The notes: generated from the letters alone by a model not told the origin. Numbered from the stretch's first letter, positions 16,793 to 25,382 are shown. The stretch: 38,472 bases of DNA from Promethearchaeota archaeon (GCA_008080735.1 SHMW01000035.1:1-38472), one strand, 5' to 3'. Made by a program: numbers and translations.

Positions 16793-18010
16793 TCAGATGG
16801 AAAAATCGTGCTGATTAGCAGGGTTGAATATTTCTTCATATTCATCTCCTTTAATATTAATTATAGTTGGCAATCGATAAGGAAATCTATTAGAAAAGGT
16901 AAGACAATACGCACCCACATTGGTAACGAGGACTTTATCATATAATTCTACTTGTTCAGTGAAAAAATAATCTTTTGCTAATACATCTTGATCAGTTGGA
17001 ATAATTCCAGCCAAATTTGTTTTATATTTATGTGATGCGTCAATTTTAGATACGTTATAAAATCTCAGAGAACATCGAGCAAATTTTGGACAAATATGAT
17101 TGCCGATATTTAGAAAGACCCATCGATTTTTAGCAATTTTAATGACATTTGCGATAAATATCCCCGAATCTCCGACAATATACCTTCCGGGTTCTACATA
17201 TATTTTCTCGATGTTGATATCTTTATTTTGTAAGGATGCATTTAATGCTTTAGCAATTCTAATTAGCTGTTTTTTAGGCATCACAGTTGCTTCTGGAAAA
17301 CCTCCACCAATGTTAATTCTTTTAATTTCAATACCATGTTTTTTGAGAATTTTTATTGCGTTAATTATAGTATCAAGATTTTCCAAGAATTGATTTACGT
17401 GGTTCATTTGAGTCCCATAATGAGAAAGAAGAGTGGTAAATTTAAGATTAGAGCACTTAGAAAAGGCTGTTTCTATACGGTTTGCATTCGTATCCGTTAT
17501 TTTTATACCTAATTTACTTTCATATTTCATGGAGTTGATTCTTAAGCAAATATTTTGAATTATATGATGTTTCTCTGCTATTTCTTGTACTCGTTCTAAA
17601 TCCTCAAGATTGTAAATAATTAACTCTTTTATCGAATGTTTTAAAGAGATTTCAATAAGATCATCTGGTAAGTAAGGACCTCCAACAATAATTCTTTCTG
17701 GAGAGAATCCTGCGTTTAAAGCCACTTTTAATTCGGGTAAGCTAATAATTTCTCCTCCCATTCGTTCTGAAGAGATAATATTGCAAATAGAAGGAAGATA
17801 ATTTGCCTTTAGAGAATAGAATCCTTCATATGTTTCAAAAATATTTCCAAAAACATCATTAAAATCACGAATATTATCTCGAATTCTGTTTTCGATAAAA
17901 ATCATTAAGGGTGTGTCAAAAAGATCTATTAATTCATGCAAATGATATGAATCAATAAAAATATCTTCATTATCTTGTCTAATATATGTATTTCCAGCAA
18001 TTTCTTTCAT
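16793..18010 (-). CDS. PLP-dependent fold-III decarboxylase-like protein (LysA/ornithine decarboxylase family), atypical
   Basis: The protein (405 residues from the chosen start) has the alanine-racemase-type barrel and C-terminal domain of diaminopimelate/ornithine decarboxylases. The PLP lysine is in YSLKANYLPSI, the phosphate loop is INIGGGFPE, and EPGRY is present. The usual C-terminal CESxD catalytic block is replaced: the aligned region reads GIIPTDQDVLAKD, so the active-site Cys is missing although the Asp is kept. The Arg of the usual RPALY segment is also not evident (CPKFARCSLRFY). The substrate may therefore differ from diaminopimelate. The frame opens at 18031, overlapping the glycosyltransferase, but AGAGGT lies 8 bases before the ATG at 18010, so that start is preferred. 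It is translationally coupled to the glycosyltransferase. Confidence 0.85.
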   Translation of the reverse strand: MKEIAGNTYIRQDNEDIFIDSYHLHELIDLFDTPLMIFIENRIRDNIRDFNDVFGNIFETYEGFYSLKANYLPSICNIISSERMGGEIISLPELKVALNAGFSPERIIVGGPYLPDDLIEISLKHSIKELIIYNLEDLERVQEIAEKHHIIQNICLRINSMKYESKLGIKITDTNANRIETAFSKCSNLKFTTLLSHYGTQMNHVNQFLENLDTIINAIKILKKHGIEIKRINIGGGFPEATVMPKKQLIRIAKALNASLQNKDINIEKIYVEPGRYIVGDSGIFIANVIKIAKNRWVFLNIGNHICPKFARCSLRFYNVSKIDASHKYKTNLAGIIPTDQDVLAKDYFFTEQVELYDKVLVTNVGAYCLTFSNRFPYRLPTIINIKGDEYEEIFNPANQHDFSI

Positions 18011-18011
18011 C

Positions 18012-19313
18012 TTAATATACCTCTTTTCCATTTAGTGTATTAATTATTGAATGATAGAATTTATGAGTTTTCTCGGCAACAATTTTCCATGTGAAATTAT
18101 TTTTTACCTTTTTCTCTCCTGTTTTTCCTAATTTTTTCCTTAAACTCTTTGTACGCAAAAGTTTTAGAATATTACATTTAATACTATTAATATCATCAAA
18201 TTTGACTAATATACCATCATATTCATTCTCAACCACCTCTGGGATTGCACCGATATCTGCAGCTAAAACTGGTTTTCCGGAAGCCCATGCTTCTAAATAT
18301 GCGATTCCAAAAGCATCACTTCTGCTTGGCATTACATAGATATCCGTTTCTTTGAAGGCGGATAATTTATATTTATCAAAATATCCTGTTAAATTATCTG
18401 GTGTCAAATTGATTATCCTTGCTTTCTCTAGTTTTCTTACTTTAGATAATTCTCGATTAAACGCTTGGGTAGGTGGCCCAATAAAAACAAAATAGACTTC
18501 ATTGAGTTCCTTTATAATAAAAGGAATAGATTTCAATACAGATATCGCCCCCTTTTCATAGTTTTTATACCCACAGTATAGAACCATTTTATATCTTTTT
18601 TCATCCTTTTTAAAAAATTTTTGTTTAAAAGACACCTTATCATTAAATTTTTTAAATTTTCTGTAATCAACCCCCATGGGAATTACTTTTATTCTGTGCT
18701 GGTCTATATTAAAGTTTTCATATAAAAATTTTTTTTCCATTAGGGTGCAAGCAATTAAGAAATCAAATTTAGGTAGGATTTCTGCGGGCTCTTTCTTTAA
18801 GTATCTGGGATTAGTAAAGTGGAAAAATGGCGTACATATCGTTGGACACTTCATTTTTTCCCCCGCAATTAAGGCAATTATTAAATTGAAATATGGATAA
18901 TAGGTAGAATGTATTAAATCATACTTATTTTCTTGATTTAACAAGATTTCAATAAGTTCAGGTATAAATGGTCCATTTGAGATTATATTCTTTAGACATT
19001 TATCGGATAGGTTAAGGTTCTGATATGATTCAAATGATTTCATAAATCTAATTTTCTCATCCTGCGTAACGTTATATTTGATTGGAAAACGTTTTACACT
19101 GATATCATTAACTTTTCCGAATAGCGGATTTGATTTGTTAATTCTTTTTCCCTTTTGGGAGCGTAATGCAGTAAAGTCTATGGCATTTGATGTGTAGATA
19201 TCTATTTTATGGGTGTATAATTTTGTTAAAATTTCTGCCATCCTTTGAAAATAGAATTCCGCTCCAGATATTGAAGGAAAATATCTAGTGGGAAGATATA
19301 AAAAAGAGCACAT
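18012..19313 (-). CDS. GT4-family glycosyltransferase
   Basis: The 433-residue protein is a retaining GT-B glycosyltransferase. The N-terminal Rossmann half starts LPTRYFPSISGAEFYFQRMAEIL, the acceptor-binding side. The C-terminal half has KMVLYCGYKNYEKG, the donor-site block MPSRSDAFGIAYLEAWASG with the EX7E-type acidic residues, and the closing KPVLAADIGAIPEVVE motif. Such enzymes build glycans for lipids, S-layer proteins or surface polysaccharides; donor and acceptor cannot be read from sequence. No membrane segment is evident. It is immediately followed by the decarboxylase-like gene (stop and next start about 1 base apart), so both probably act in one pathway. It is divergent from the SWIM protein across 61 AT-rich bases. 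Confidence 0.92.
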   Translation of the reverse strand: MCSFLYLPTRYFPSISGAEFYFQRMAEILTKLYTHKIDIYTSNAIDFTALRSQKGKRINKSNPLFGKVNDISVKRFPIKYNVTQDEKIRFMKSFESYQNLNLSDKCLKNIISNGPFIPELIEILLNQENKYDLIHSTYYPYFNLIIALIAGEKMKCPTICTPFFHFTNPRYLKKEPAEILPKFDFLIACTLMEKKFLYENFNIDQHRIKVIPMGVDYRKFKKFNDKVSFKQKFFKKDEKRYKMVLYCGYKNYEKGAISVLKSIPFIIKELNEVYFVFIGPPTQAFNRELSKVRKLEKARIINLTPDNLTGYFDKYKLSAFKETDIYVMPSRSDAFGIAYLEAWASGKPVLAADIGAIPEVVENEYDGILVKFDDINSIKCNILKLLRTKSLRKKLGKTGEKKVKNNFTWKIVAEKTHKFYHSIINTLNGKEVY

Positions 19314-19374
19314 ATTTTTTTTTAGAAGATTTATCTTAATTTATATTGATAATTAAATATTTATAGTGTGAGAT

Positions 19375-19767
19375 ATGTCAAATATTTTTCTTGATGAATT
19401 ATCAAAAAAGATTGGAAATAAGGGAGTAATAGACAAAGAAATTATTCATTTAATCGAATCAAAATTACAGATCAAATCGGATTTGGTTTTAGGTACCCTC
19501 GAAAGGGGTATCACAAAATACATCTATAAACCTTCAAATAGAGTCCTTTGGATAGCTTTAGGAATTGAAAAAGAACATTTGATATATCCCAAATTGTATT
19601 GTAGTTGTCGCGATTTTTATAAAGAAGTTGTAATAAATAGAAATCGGAAATTTTGTAAACACATCGTGGCACAAGCTGCATCTGTGTCGCTTAATGAGTT
19701 TGATTATGTTGAATTAGAAGATGAAGAATTTGAAATGAGAATTAAGGAATTGAAATCAGAATTTTAG
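19375..19767 (+). CDS. SWIM zinc-finger protein
   Basis: The 130-residue protein has a SWIM-type zinc motif, C76-x-C78 (YCSCRDFYK) and C94-x-H96 (KFCKHIVAQ), giving CxCx15CxH. The preceding strand-rich region (ITKYIYKPSNRVLWIALGIEKEHLIYPKL) is as expected for a SWIM module. SWIM modules bind DNA or protein partners; small archaeal SWIM proteins have been linked by others to recombination factors, but nothing here fixes a partner. The last 12 bases overlap tail-to-tail with the ThiI-like gene on the opposite strand. The gene is divergent from the glycosyltransferase. Confidence 0.85.
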   Translation: MSNIFLDELSKKIGNKGVIDKEIIHLIESKLQIKSDLVLGTLERGITKYIYKPSNRVLWIALGIEKEHLIYPKLYCSCRDFYKEVVINRNRKFCKHIVAQAASVSLNEFDYVELEDEEFEMRIKELKSEF

Positions 19768-20406
19768 GATTTGTGCACTTTTTAACGTATTTTCTAATAT
19801 CTGAGAAAGATTTATTTTGTTTTCGGCTCTCTTTATTTCCTTTTTTTTCACATTAGTTTCAGGATATTGGGGATAATACTGACAAGAATTAATCTTATTC
19901 GAGCTTATAGAGTATAATCCAATACTTTTATTGATGTTTATAACATCCATCTTGTTAAGACCAATTAAAGGCATTAATTTAATGTAGTTCTTCAAAATTG
20001 CGTTATAGGAATATAAATTTGAAAGTGTTTGACTTGCTTGTTCTCCTAAGATATCACCAGTTAAGATAAGTCTGGTTGTCTCCTTATCAGCTATTTGACA
20101 TGCAACTCGCAACATCATACGTTTACATAAGATACATGTTAATTTTCGAGAGCACCGATTCTTGAAGATTTCCAAATTGGACGTGTATGGGATAAGGTAA
20201 GCTTTCAATTCGGTCTGAGAAAACTTTGATAACTTATTTAAAACGTTCCCTATTTTTTCCCGCATATCCGCTTCCTCTTGAACTGTGGTGAGGAAAGTAA
20301 GGAAAACGGGCAAAAATCCTTGTTTCATCATTAAATAGGCTGCTACGGGGCTATCAAATCCATCCGAAAGAAGACTTATTACCTTTTTATTCAACCGTGA
20401 TTTCAA
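19756..20406 (-). CDS. ThiI-like PP-loop sulfurtransferase domain protein
   Basis: The 216-residue protein matches the C-terminal adenylation domain of ThiI, without its ferredoxin-like and THUMP domains. The PP-loop region reads SDGFDSPVAAYLM (residues 14-26) where ThiI has SGGIDSP, so the second Gly is Asp. CILCKRMMLRVA and the highly diagnostic TGDILGEQASQTLSNL follow, then LIGLNKMDVI. ThiI makes 4-thiouridine at tRNA position 8 and/or supplies sulfur for thiamine; a stand-alone domain may need a partner for tRNA binding. The start is uncertain: TTG at 20406 overlaps the upstream gene by 20 bases and a second TTG lies at 20394. It is coupled to the upstream YkgJ-like gene. Confidence 0.8.
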   Translation of the reverse strand: MKSRLNKKVISLLSDGFDSPVAAYLMMKQGFLPVFLTFLTTVQEEADMREKIGNVLNKLSKFSQTELKAYLIPYTSNLEIFKNRCSRKLTCILCKRMMLRVACQIADKETTRLILTGDILGEQASQTLSNLYSYNAILKNYIKLMPLIGLNKMDVININKSIGLYSISSNKINSCQYYPQYPETNVKKKEIKRAENKINLSQILENTLKSAQILKF

Positions 20407-20992
20407 CTCTGTCCCATTCTCTTAAACATATATCAAATTCTTTTAGAGATATTTTTCTTGAGATGTTTATTTTTTTTTCTGCCTCTAGTTTTCTAATTTT
20501 CAGCATCAACTTTTTATTTTTTCTAAGATGGTCTTCCGCATTCTCATACTCTTTTTCAAATACTTTTTTAATCTCCTTCCAATCAATCTTTCTTAAGCGT
20601 TTATAGTTCTCATCATTATTTACAAATTTACAGAGAGGATCTATGTCGATGCGAAAATTATATGCATCCTCTTGTTTCAAAGATAATGGATAAGCTTTAC
20701 AAGCTATGGGTTTTATTTTTTGAATTGTGCATCCTCTTTTATCATTATAAAATGGACATGATTGAATTTCTTTTTCAAATTTAATTTTATATGTTAATAC
20801 TATTATATTCTCGTTTAAAATATCGGGAAATACCAAATCTTCTATTACTTTAAATTCAATATTTCTTTTTTTAGCAATATCAATTAATCTATCAACCTCT
20901 TCGGGATATAGGGGGATTCTTTTGCTGTAATTACCTGGAATTTCAAAGCAACAAACACCACATTTAAGGCATTGATAATGTAAATCTTCCAT
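20387..20992 (-). CDS. YkgJ-type cysteine-cluster (putative Fe-S/zinc) protein
   Basis: The protein (about 201 residues from the chosen start) begins with YQCLKCGVCCFEIPG, the CxxCxxCC signature of the YkgJ/UPF0153 family. Further Cys follow in SCPFYNDKRGCTIQKIKPIACKAYPL, the second half of the predicted metal or Fe-S site. The C-terminal 80 residues are charged and helical. The function of the family is not established. Two ATGs are possible, at 21001 and 20992; AGGATGAT lies about 6 bases before the second, which is preferred. The ThiI-like gene overlaps its 3' end, so the pair forms an operon, perhaps in Fe-S or sulfur-dependent RNA modification. Confidence 0.85.
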   Translation of the reverse strand: MEDLHYQCLKCGVCCFEIPGNYSKRIPLYPEEVDRLIDIAKKRNIEFKVIEDLVFPDILNENIIVLTYKIKFEKEIQSCPFYNDKRGCTIQKIKPIACKAYPLSLKQEDAYNFRIDIDPLCKFVNNDENYKRLRKIDWKEIKKVFEKEYENAEDHLRKNKKLMLKIRKLEAEKKINISRKISLKEFDICLREWDRVEITVE

Positions 20993-21130
20993 AAAAATCA
21001 TCCTTTTTTTGATATATCATTACGGGTATAATTTACGATTAAAGCTAATTTTTTAATGCTCAAAAAAATTCTAGATCATACTGAATTTTATCAGTGTATC
21101 TATGTTATTTAAAACATCCGAGACATAAAA

Positions 21131-22090
21131 ATGAGTAGGGGAAAAGATGCGGCAATAATTGAATTTCACAATGTATCGAAAAAGTATGGAGATCTGTTAG
21201 CATTGGATAATATCTCTTTTCAAATAAATAAAGGAGATATTTTTGGGTATATAGGTCCAAATGGGGCGGGAAAAACAACAAGCTTAAAAATATTAGTAGG
21301 ATTGATAAAGAACTATTCAGGAGACGTTTTTATAAACCATAAATCAATTAGAGACAAAAAGGATGATCTTGGGATGATTTTGGGTTACTTACCACAAGAG
21401 ACAGGTTTTCAAGAATGGCGTACTGTTTATCATACACTTCAAACATTTGGAAGGCTTTCTGGAATGAATAAGGACTATTTAGATATAAGAATTCCGGAGG
21501 TTCTACAAACCGTAGGACTAGTGGAAGTTGATAATAAAAAAATAGAATATTTGTCGGGAGGAATGAAACAGAAGTTAAGATTTGCTCAAGCTATTCTGAA
21601 TAATCCAGAAATCTTAGTATTAGATGAGCCATTATCAGGTTTGGATCCTACCAGCAGATTTCAAGTTAAAAATATTATTAACAAATTTGCCGAGAAAGAT
21701 ATTACGATCTTATTCTCTTCTCACATTTTAACAGATGTTCAAGATTTCGCAAATAGAATAGGAATCTTGAATCGAGGAAATTTATTGAAAATTGGAACTT
21801 CAAAAGAACTTCAAGATGAATTTAATATTGGTAATATAATCGAAATTGAATATGCAAAAGAAGTACCTTCCACTGAACTGTATCATGATTTTCCATTTAT
21901 CGATTTCGTAAATATTAAAAATAACCAAATTCAAGAGATTCATCTCAGAAGGAATATCGATATTGATAATGCAATCTATAAAATAATGCAAAAACTGATT
22001 AATCACAGAAAAGATTTGAGAGGATTTAATCTACTAAAACCCAGTTTAGAAGAGGTATATTTGAAAATAATTGAGGCAGATAATAAATGA
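21131..22090 (+). CDS. ABC-2 type transporter, ATP-binding protein
   Basis: The 319-residue protein is an ABC ATPase. Walker A GPNGAGKTT is at residues 42-50, the signature LSGGM at 141-145, Walker B ILVLDEP at 161-167, and the switch His in FSSHILTD follows. The extra C-terminal ~90 residues after GNLLKIGTSKEL are typical of exporter ATPases of the DrrA/CcmA/NatA kind. The permease gene starts inside its stop codon (ATGA, 4-base overlap), so the two subunits are translated together. The substrate is unknown; a lipid, small molecule or ion exporter are all possible. The start ATG is followed by a short basic lead before the fold. Confidence 0.95.
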   Translation: MSRGKDAAIIEFHNVSKKYGDLLALDNISFQINKGDIFGYIGPNGAGKTTSLKILVGLIKNYSGDVFINHKSIRDKKDDLGMILGYLPQETGFQEWRTVYHTLQTFGRLSGMNKDYLDIRIPEVLQTVGLVEVDNKKIEYLSGGMKQKLRFAQAILNNPEILVLDEPLSGLDPTSRFQVKNIINKFAEKDITILFSSHILTDVQDFANRIGILNRGNLLKIGTSKELQDEFNIGNIIEIEYAKEVPSTELYHDFPFIDFVNIKNNQIQEIHLRRNIDIDNAIYKIMQKLINHRKDLRGFNLLKPSLEEVYLKIIEADNK

Positions 22091-22752
22091 GCTTGAAAAT
22101 ATTATTTTTCGATGAATTAAGAGGTTTTTATAAGTCTAAGATTATGATTATTCTTTGGGTTGGTTTACCTATTTTGTCAATTATTTTGAATTTATTAAGG
22201 TTGGACACTGAAGGGGTTCCGCTCTCTTATTTTGTAGGGCTATTCATAGCAAGCATTGGAGGAACACTCTCATCAGTCATGTTAAGTACTTCCATCACTA
22301 GCGAAATAAACAGACAAGTGTTTAATTTATTTCTGATTAGACCGGTTAAGCGAGAAAGTCTATTAATTGCTAAATATTTGGCAGTATTTTCTTGTCTAGT
22401 TATTGCAACCCTTATCACGTTAATAGTTGGAGTGTTTATTGATTGGATTACTACAGGAATACCTCAATCAATTGTGCTCATACAAAGTATGGAGAGTTTA
22501 GGTTTTAGTTTAGCTGCGATGAGTATCTCATGTTCTGTGGGGATTATAATTGGAATTTCAGTAAAAAATGTGGCAGCATCTGCAATTCTTTCTGTTTATG
22601 TGGGAAATCAGTTTTCATTAATTTCAATATTACCATCAGTTTTTCTCCCTGGTATACTTAATCCTTTGATTTTCTCGGGAAGTATGGGAATTCTATTAAC
22701 TGCTCTATTAATGGGGATTGGAATTATAATATTTAAAAATAAAGAATTATGA
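22087..22752 (+). CDS. ABC-2 type transporter permease
   Basis: The 221-residue protein is hydrophobic with about six membrane segments: near residues 18-35 (MIILWVGLPILSIILNLL), 47-68, 95-117, 136-160, 162-195 and 198-215. FNLFLIRPVKRESLLIAKYLAVF, between the second and third segments, is the cytoplasmic coupling block typical of ABC-2 permeases, which contacts the ATPase. It overlaps the upstream ATPase gene by 4 bases. At 221 residues it lacks the large extracytoplasmic domain of MacB- or LPS-type permeases, consistent with a DrrB/NatB-like half transporter that dimerises. Confidence 0.9.
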   Translation: MSLKILFFDELRGFYKSKIMIILWVGLPILSIILNLLRLDTEGVPLSYFVGLFIASIGGTLSSVMLSTSITSEINRQVFNLFLIRPVKRESLLIAKYLAVFSCLVIATLITLIVGVFIDWITTGIPQSIVLIQSMESLGFSLAAMSISCSVGIIIGISVKNVAASAILSVYVGNQFSLISILPSVFLPGILNPLIFSGSMGILLTALLMGIGIIIFKNKEL

Positions 22753-22807
22753 TTTCTCTCTTAAATTTAAAAATTAATAATTCACTAAACTTACACCCCC
22801 GATTATG

Positions 22808-22850
22808 AGCATATTACACAATCCCAAATATGCTTAATTTTTACATTTTT
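22808..22850 (+). terminator. Hairpin and T-rich tract after the ABC operon
   Basis: A perfect 8-bp stem AGCATATT/AATATGCT (22808-22815 and 22827-22834) with an 11-base loop is followed by a T-rich run. It sits 55 bases after the permease stop and before the PAC2 gene. Archaea usually terminate at T-tracts without hairpins, so the hairpin may be a protective 3' structure rather than the terminator itself. Confidence 0.4.
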
Positions 22851-22951
22851 TATATGTTTTTTCAAGAACACGTCAATAATATTTGTAATTTAATATAACG
22901 CAAATCTTGTATAGAATAGTGAGAATAAGTAAATAGGTAAAAAAAACAAAA

Positions 22952-23779
22952 ATGATGAATGAGTCTGTTCTTTCTGGAATCAAAATAATTAAACATATAG
23001 ATCTTACCCAAAAAGATTTTATCAATCCAGTTGCAATATTAGGAATGCCTGGTATTGCGGATGTGGGAAAATTCGCAATTGATACATTGATTGGACAGCT
23101 AGGTGCGCAAAATTATATGGATATAATCTTTGATGATTATCCAGCAGGTGCTATTGTCGATGATAGTCTATTATCTGCGCCAAAAGCGGAGATTTTATTT
23201 TGGAAAGATCCCCAAGAAAAGCGTGATATCATCTTAATAACTGCAGACGCGCAGAGTCTTACTCCTAAAGGGATATATAAAATTTCAAATTTTTTAACGG
23301 AAATTATATATAATTGTGGCATTAAACTCACAATTGCGCTTGGTGCATATCCTATCAACGGTAATAAATTGAATAGTAAAATTCCACGAATTTTTGCTAG
23401 TTCAACAAGTAAAGATTTACTGAGTACGTTTTTGGAAAAAAATAACTGTGAAAGGATTCAAAAAGGAGTAATTATTGGCGCTAATGGATTAATTCCCACC
23501 TTGGCAAAGGCGCGTTTTAATACGGATGGATTAGTCCTATTAGCGGAAACAGATAATATTGCTGTAGTTAATGAGGATATTACGGATCTAAAAGCGTCAA
23601 TAACCTTACTAGAAATGATTAAAGAATCATTTAATCTACCCATAGAAAAAAGATATTCCTTAGACAATTTAGAAGATATTTCAAAAAATCTTCAATCTAA
23701 ACGCGAGAAATTAGAAAAAGATCTGGAAACCTTACAAATAATGGATACCGAAGAAAAGCGAAAATCACTCTATATCTAA
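22952..23779 (+). CDS. PAC2-family protein (proteasome assembly chaperone homologue)
   Basis: The 275-residue protein matches the PAC2 (COG2047-like) family: VAILGMPGIADVGKFAIDTLI near the N-terminus, FDDYPAGAIVDDSLL, then ILITADAQSLTPKGIYKIS and KGVIIGANGLIPTLAKARF. The last ~50 residues form a charged coiled-coil-like helix. Archaeal PAC2 proteins (PbaA/PbaB) resemble eukaryotic proteasome assembly chaperones, though archaeal roles are less certain. Two adjacent ATGs open the frame and either may start. A possible second proteasome-chaperone-like gene is seen at 28732. It stands alone between possible terminator hairpins. Confidence 0.85.
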   Translation: MMNESVLSGIKIIKHIDLTQKDFINPVAILGMPGIADVGKFAIDTLIGQLGAQNYMDIIFDDYPAGAIVDDSLLSAPKAEILFWKDPQEKRDIILITADAQSLTPKGIYKISNFLTEIIYNCGIKLTIALGAYPINGNKLNSKIPRIFASSTSKDLLSTFLEKNNCERIQKGVIIGANGLIPTLAKARFNTDGLVLLAETDNIAVVNEDITDLKASITLLEMIKESFNLPIEKRYSLDNLEDISKNLQSKREKLEKDLETLQIMDTEEKRKSLYI

Positions 23780-23854
23780 ATATTAATATTTCTTCTTCCC
23801 CCTCTTTTTAAATCATCACATTTTAGCTATAGGAATTCTTTCGATGAATTTCAC

Positions 23855-23880
23855 GAAGAGCATTACTCCTCTTCTATTTT
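23855..23880 (+). terminator. Hairpin and T-tract after the PAC2 gene
   Basis: GAAGAG/CTCTTC forms a 6-bp stem with an 8-base loop, followed by TATTTTTAT. It lies 76 bases after the PAC2 stop and before the Rpb12 gene, a sensible place for transcript ends. Confidence 0.35.
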
Positions 23881-23998
23881 TATCGATAAATTTTTTAGAT
23901 ATAAAAAATAGTATAATATAATAAGAGATTCTCATTCACATTTTTTAATACTACTTCGAAAGAATCTCGTAAATTTATAAATATACAAGTGAAATATT

Positions 23999-24142
23999 TT
24001 GGAATATGTTTGCGCCCGTTGTGGAAAAGAGGTAAGTAGAAAAGAATTAAGTGCCCTCCCAGGCATAAAATGTTCCCATTGTGGATATCGGATATTATAT
24101 AAAAAGCGACCTGAGATTATAAAAAGACTCAAAGTAAAATAA
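23999..24142 (+). CDS. rpoP: RNA polymerase subunit Rpb12 (RpoP), TTG start
   Basis: A 47-residue frame encodes the archaeal homologue of RNA polymerase subunit Rpb12. It reads EYVCARCGKEV (C5, C8), then ALPGIKCSHCGYRILYKKRP (C25, C28), matching the whole family, which binds one zinc and stabilises the polymerase assembly platform. There is no ATG: an in-frame TGA lies three codons upstream of TTG at 23999. The spacing from AAGTGA to the TTG is 6 bases, and the family begins near this residue, so TTG is the start. TFB follows on the opposite strand, so two basal transcription genes lie tail-to-tail. Confidence 0.93.
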   Translation: MEYVCARCGKEVSRKELSALPGIKCSHCGYRILYKKRPEIIKRLKVK

Positions 24143-24197
24143 TTGCATCAAAATTTCTCTTTTTATTCAGTGCGGAACAAAAATTTGTCACTTTATT

Positions 24198-25115
24198 TCA
24201 AATTACAGAATCAATGCTAAGATAATTCATTAATTCTTTGTATCTGTTCCGAATTGTCGTCTCTGTTACGTTCGCGATTTCTGAAATCTCTCTTTGTGTT
24301 CTACGTTCACCTTGTTCCATCGCTGCAAGGTATAATGCTGCCCCAGCTAAGCCCGTTGGTGCTTTCCCAGTTGTTATGCGGTGCTTTTTAGCCAGATAAA
24401 TTAATTCTGCTGCTCGATTTTGCGTTTTACCAGAGAGATTCAGTTCCGCACAAAATCGGGGGATGAAATTAATTGGGGACGAAACGGTCAGATTAATCTT
24501 AAGCTCATGGATTATTAATCGATAACATCTAGCAATTTGTTTTTTATCAATAGAAGTGAATTCAACAAAATCATCAAGCGTTTTTGGGATTTTGTTTAGT
24601 CTGCATGCGAGATAAACTGAGGCGATGAGCATAGCCTCTATGGAGCGCCCTCTAATTAACCCCTTAATTGCCATTTTTCTGTAAATATGTGCCGCTGTTT
24701 CTTTAAGATCTCTTGATAAACTCAATTGAGAAGATAATCTGTCTAATTGATTCATTGCATAGGCCAGATTTCTGTCAATAGATCTATTCGTTCTGGTTCG
24801 CGTATTCCATTTTCGCAATCTATAGATCTCTGCTTTTTTCTTTGGAGAGAGTTTCTGTCCAAATGCGTCCTTATTTTTCCAACCAATGATAGTACTAAGA
24901 CCTTTATCGTGCAAGGTAAGTGTGGAGGGGGCACCCACACGGACCTTTCTATTCGCCTCCTCTGTAGAAAATGCTCGCCATTCAGGTCCCGAATCGATCA
25001 GTCTTTGGTTTATCACTAATCCGCAATCATTACATATTATCTCTGCTCTCGAATTATCGATTATTAAATTACAATTTCCACATTCTGGACATTGATTAGA
25101 ATTATCTTGAGACAT
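24198..25115 (-). CDS. tfb: Transcription initiation factor TFB (TFIIB homologue)
   Basis: The 305-residue protein has the TFIIB zinc ribbon at its N-terminus (C9, C12, C28, C31), a B-reader/linker block (DSGPEWRAFSTEEANRKVR followed by RVGAPSTLTLHDKGL), and two cyclin repeats: the first contains HIYRKMAIKGLIRGRSIE, the second APTGLAGAALYLAAM and the helix-turn-helix TQREISEIANVTETTIRNRY that contacts BRE DNA. TFB bridges TBP-TATA and RNA polymerase. All parts are intact. AGAGGT lies 4 bases before the ATG. A second TFB may exist elsewhere in the genome; none is seen here. Confidence 0.97.
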   Translation of the reverse strand: MSQDNSNQCPECGNCNLIIDNSRAEIICNDCGLVINQRLIDSGPEWRAFSTEEANRKVRVGAPSTLTLHDKGLSTIIGWKNKDAFGQKLSPKKKAEIYRLRKWNTRTRTNRSIDRNLAYAMNQLDRLSSQLSLSRDLKETAAHIYRKMAIKGLIRGRSIEAMLIASVYLACRLNKIPKTLDDFVEFTSIDKKQIARCYRLIIHELKINLTVSSPINFIPRFCAELNLSGKTQNRAAELIYLAKKHRITTGKAPTGLAGAALYLAAMEQGERRTQREISEIANVTETTIRNRYKELMNYLSIDSVI

Positions 25116-25170
25116 AAATACCTCTATGATAAAAATTTCAATTCTTTAATTTCAATAATTATTGTCGAGC

Positions 25171-25186
25171 TTTTAAATGTTTCCGT
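25171..25186 (-). promoter_or_regulatory. BRE and TATA box of tfb
   Basis: On the minus strand GGAAACATTTAAAAG reads as a purine-rich BRE followed directly by a TATA-like box. It is about 60 bases upstream of the tfb ATG, giving a 5' leader of roughly 35 bases that contains the AGAGGT ribosome binding site. Confidence 0.5.
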
Positions 25187-25382
25187 TTTAAATAATTTTC
25201 CAGTTAATAAACTGACTAATATTAATTAGGTATTATAGGAATTAGCTTTTTAAATTGGTAGAAGGTTTTTGTCGGAGCCGTTGAGAGCCTAAATAGAAAA
25301 AATTAATTTAAGTCTAAATAGATTATTTTGTTAAAAATTGTATGCTTAAACTAAAAAGGGCGCTAATTATGAATATTAATCA
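25187..25382. other. AT-rich intergenic space between tfb and the zinc-finger gene
   Basis: The two divergent genes are separated by 303 bases in all. Apart from the tfb promoter and a likely box A for the plus-strand gene, a slightly GC-richer patch lies near 25258-25290 (GTCGGAGCCGTTGAGAGCC). I find no box C/D pair, clear hairpin or reading frame in it. Confidence 0.4.

Noticed and set aside
18011..18031. Earlier start for the decarboxylase-like gene
   Set aside because: The AGAGGT ribosome binding site is correctly spaced for the ATG at 18010, not for the one at 18031.
25250..25300. Box C/D small RNA in the tfb intergenic space
   Set aside because: A GC-richer patch exists, but no paired C (RTGATGA) and D (CTGA) boxes at suitable spacing.
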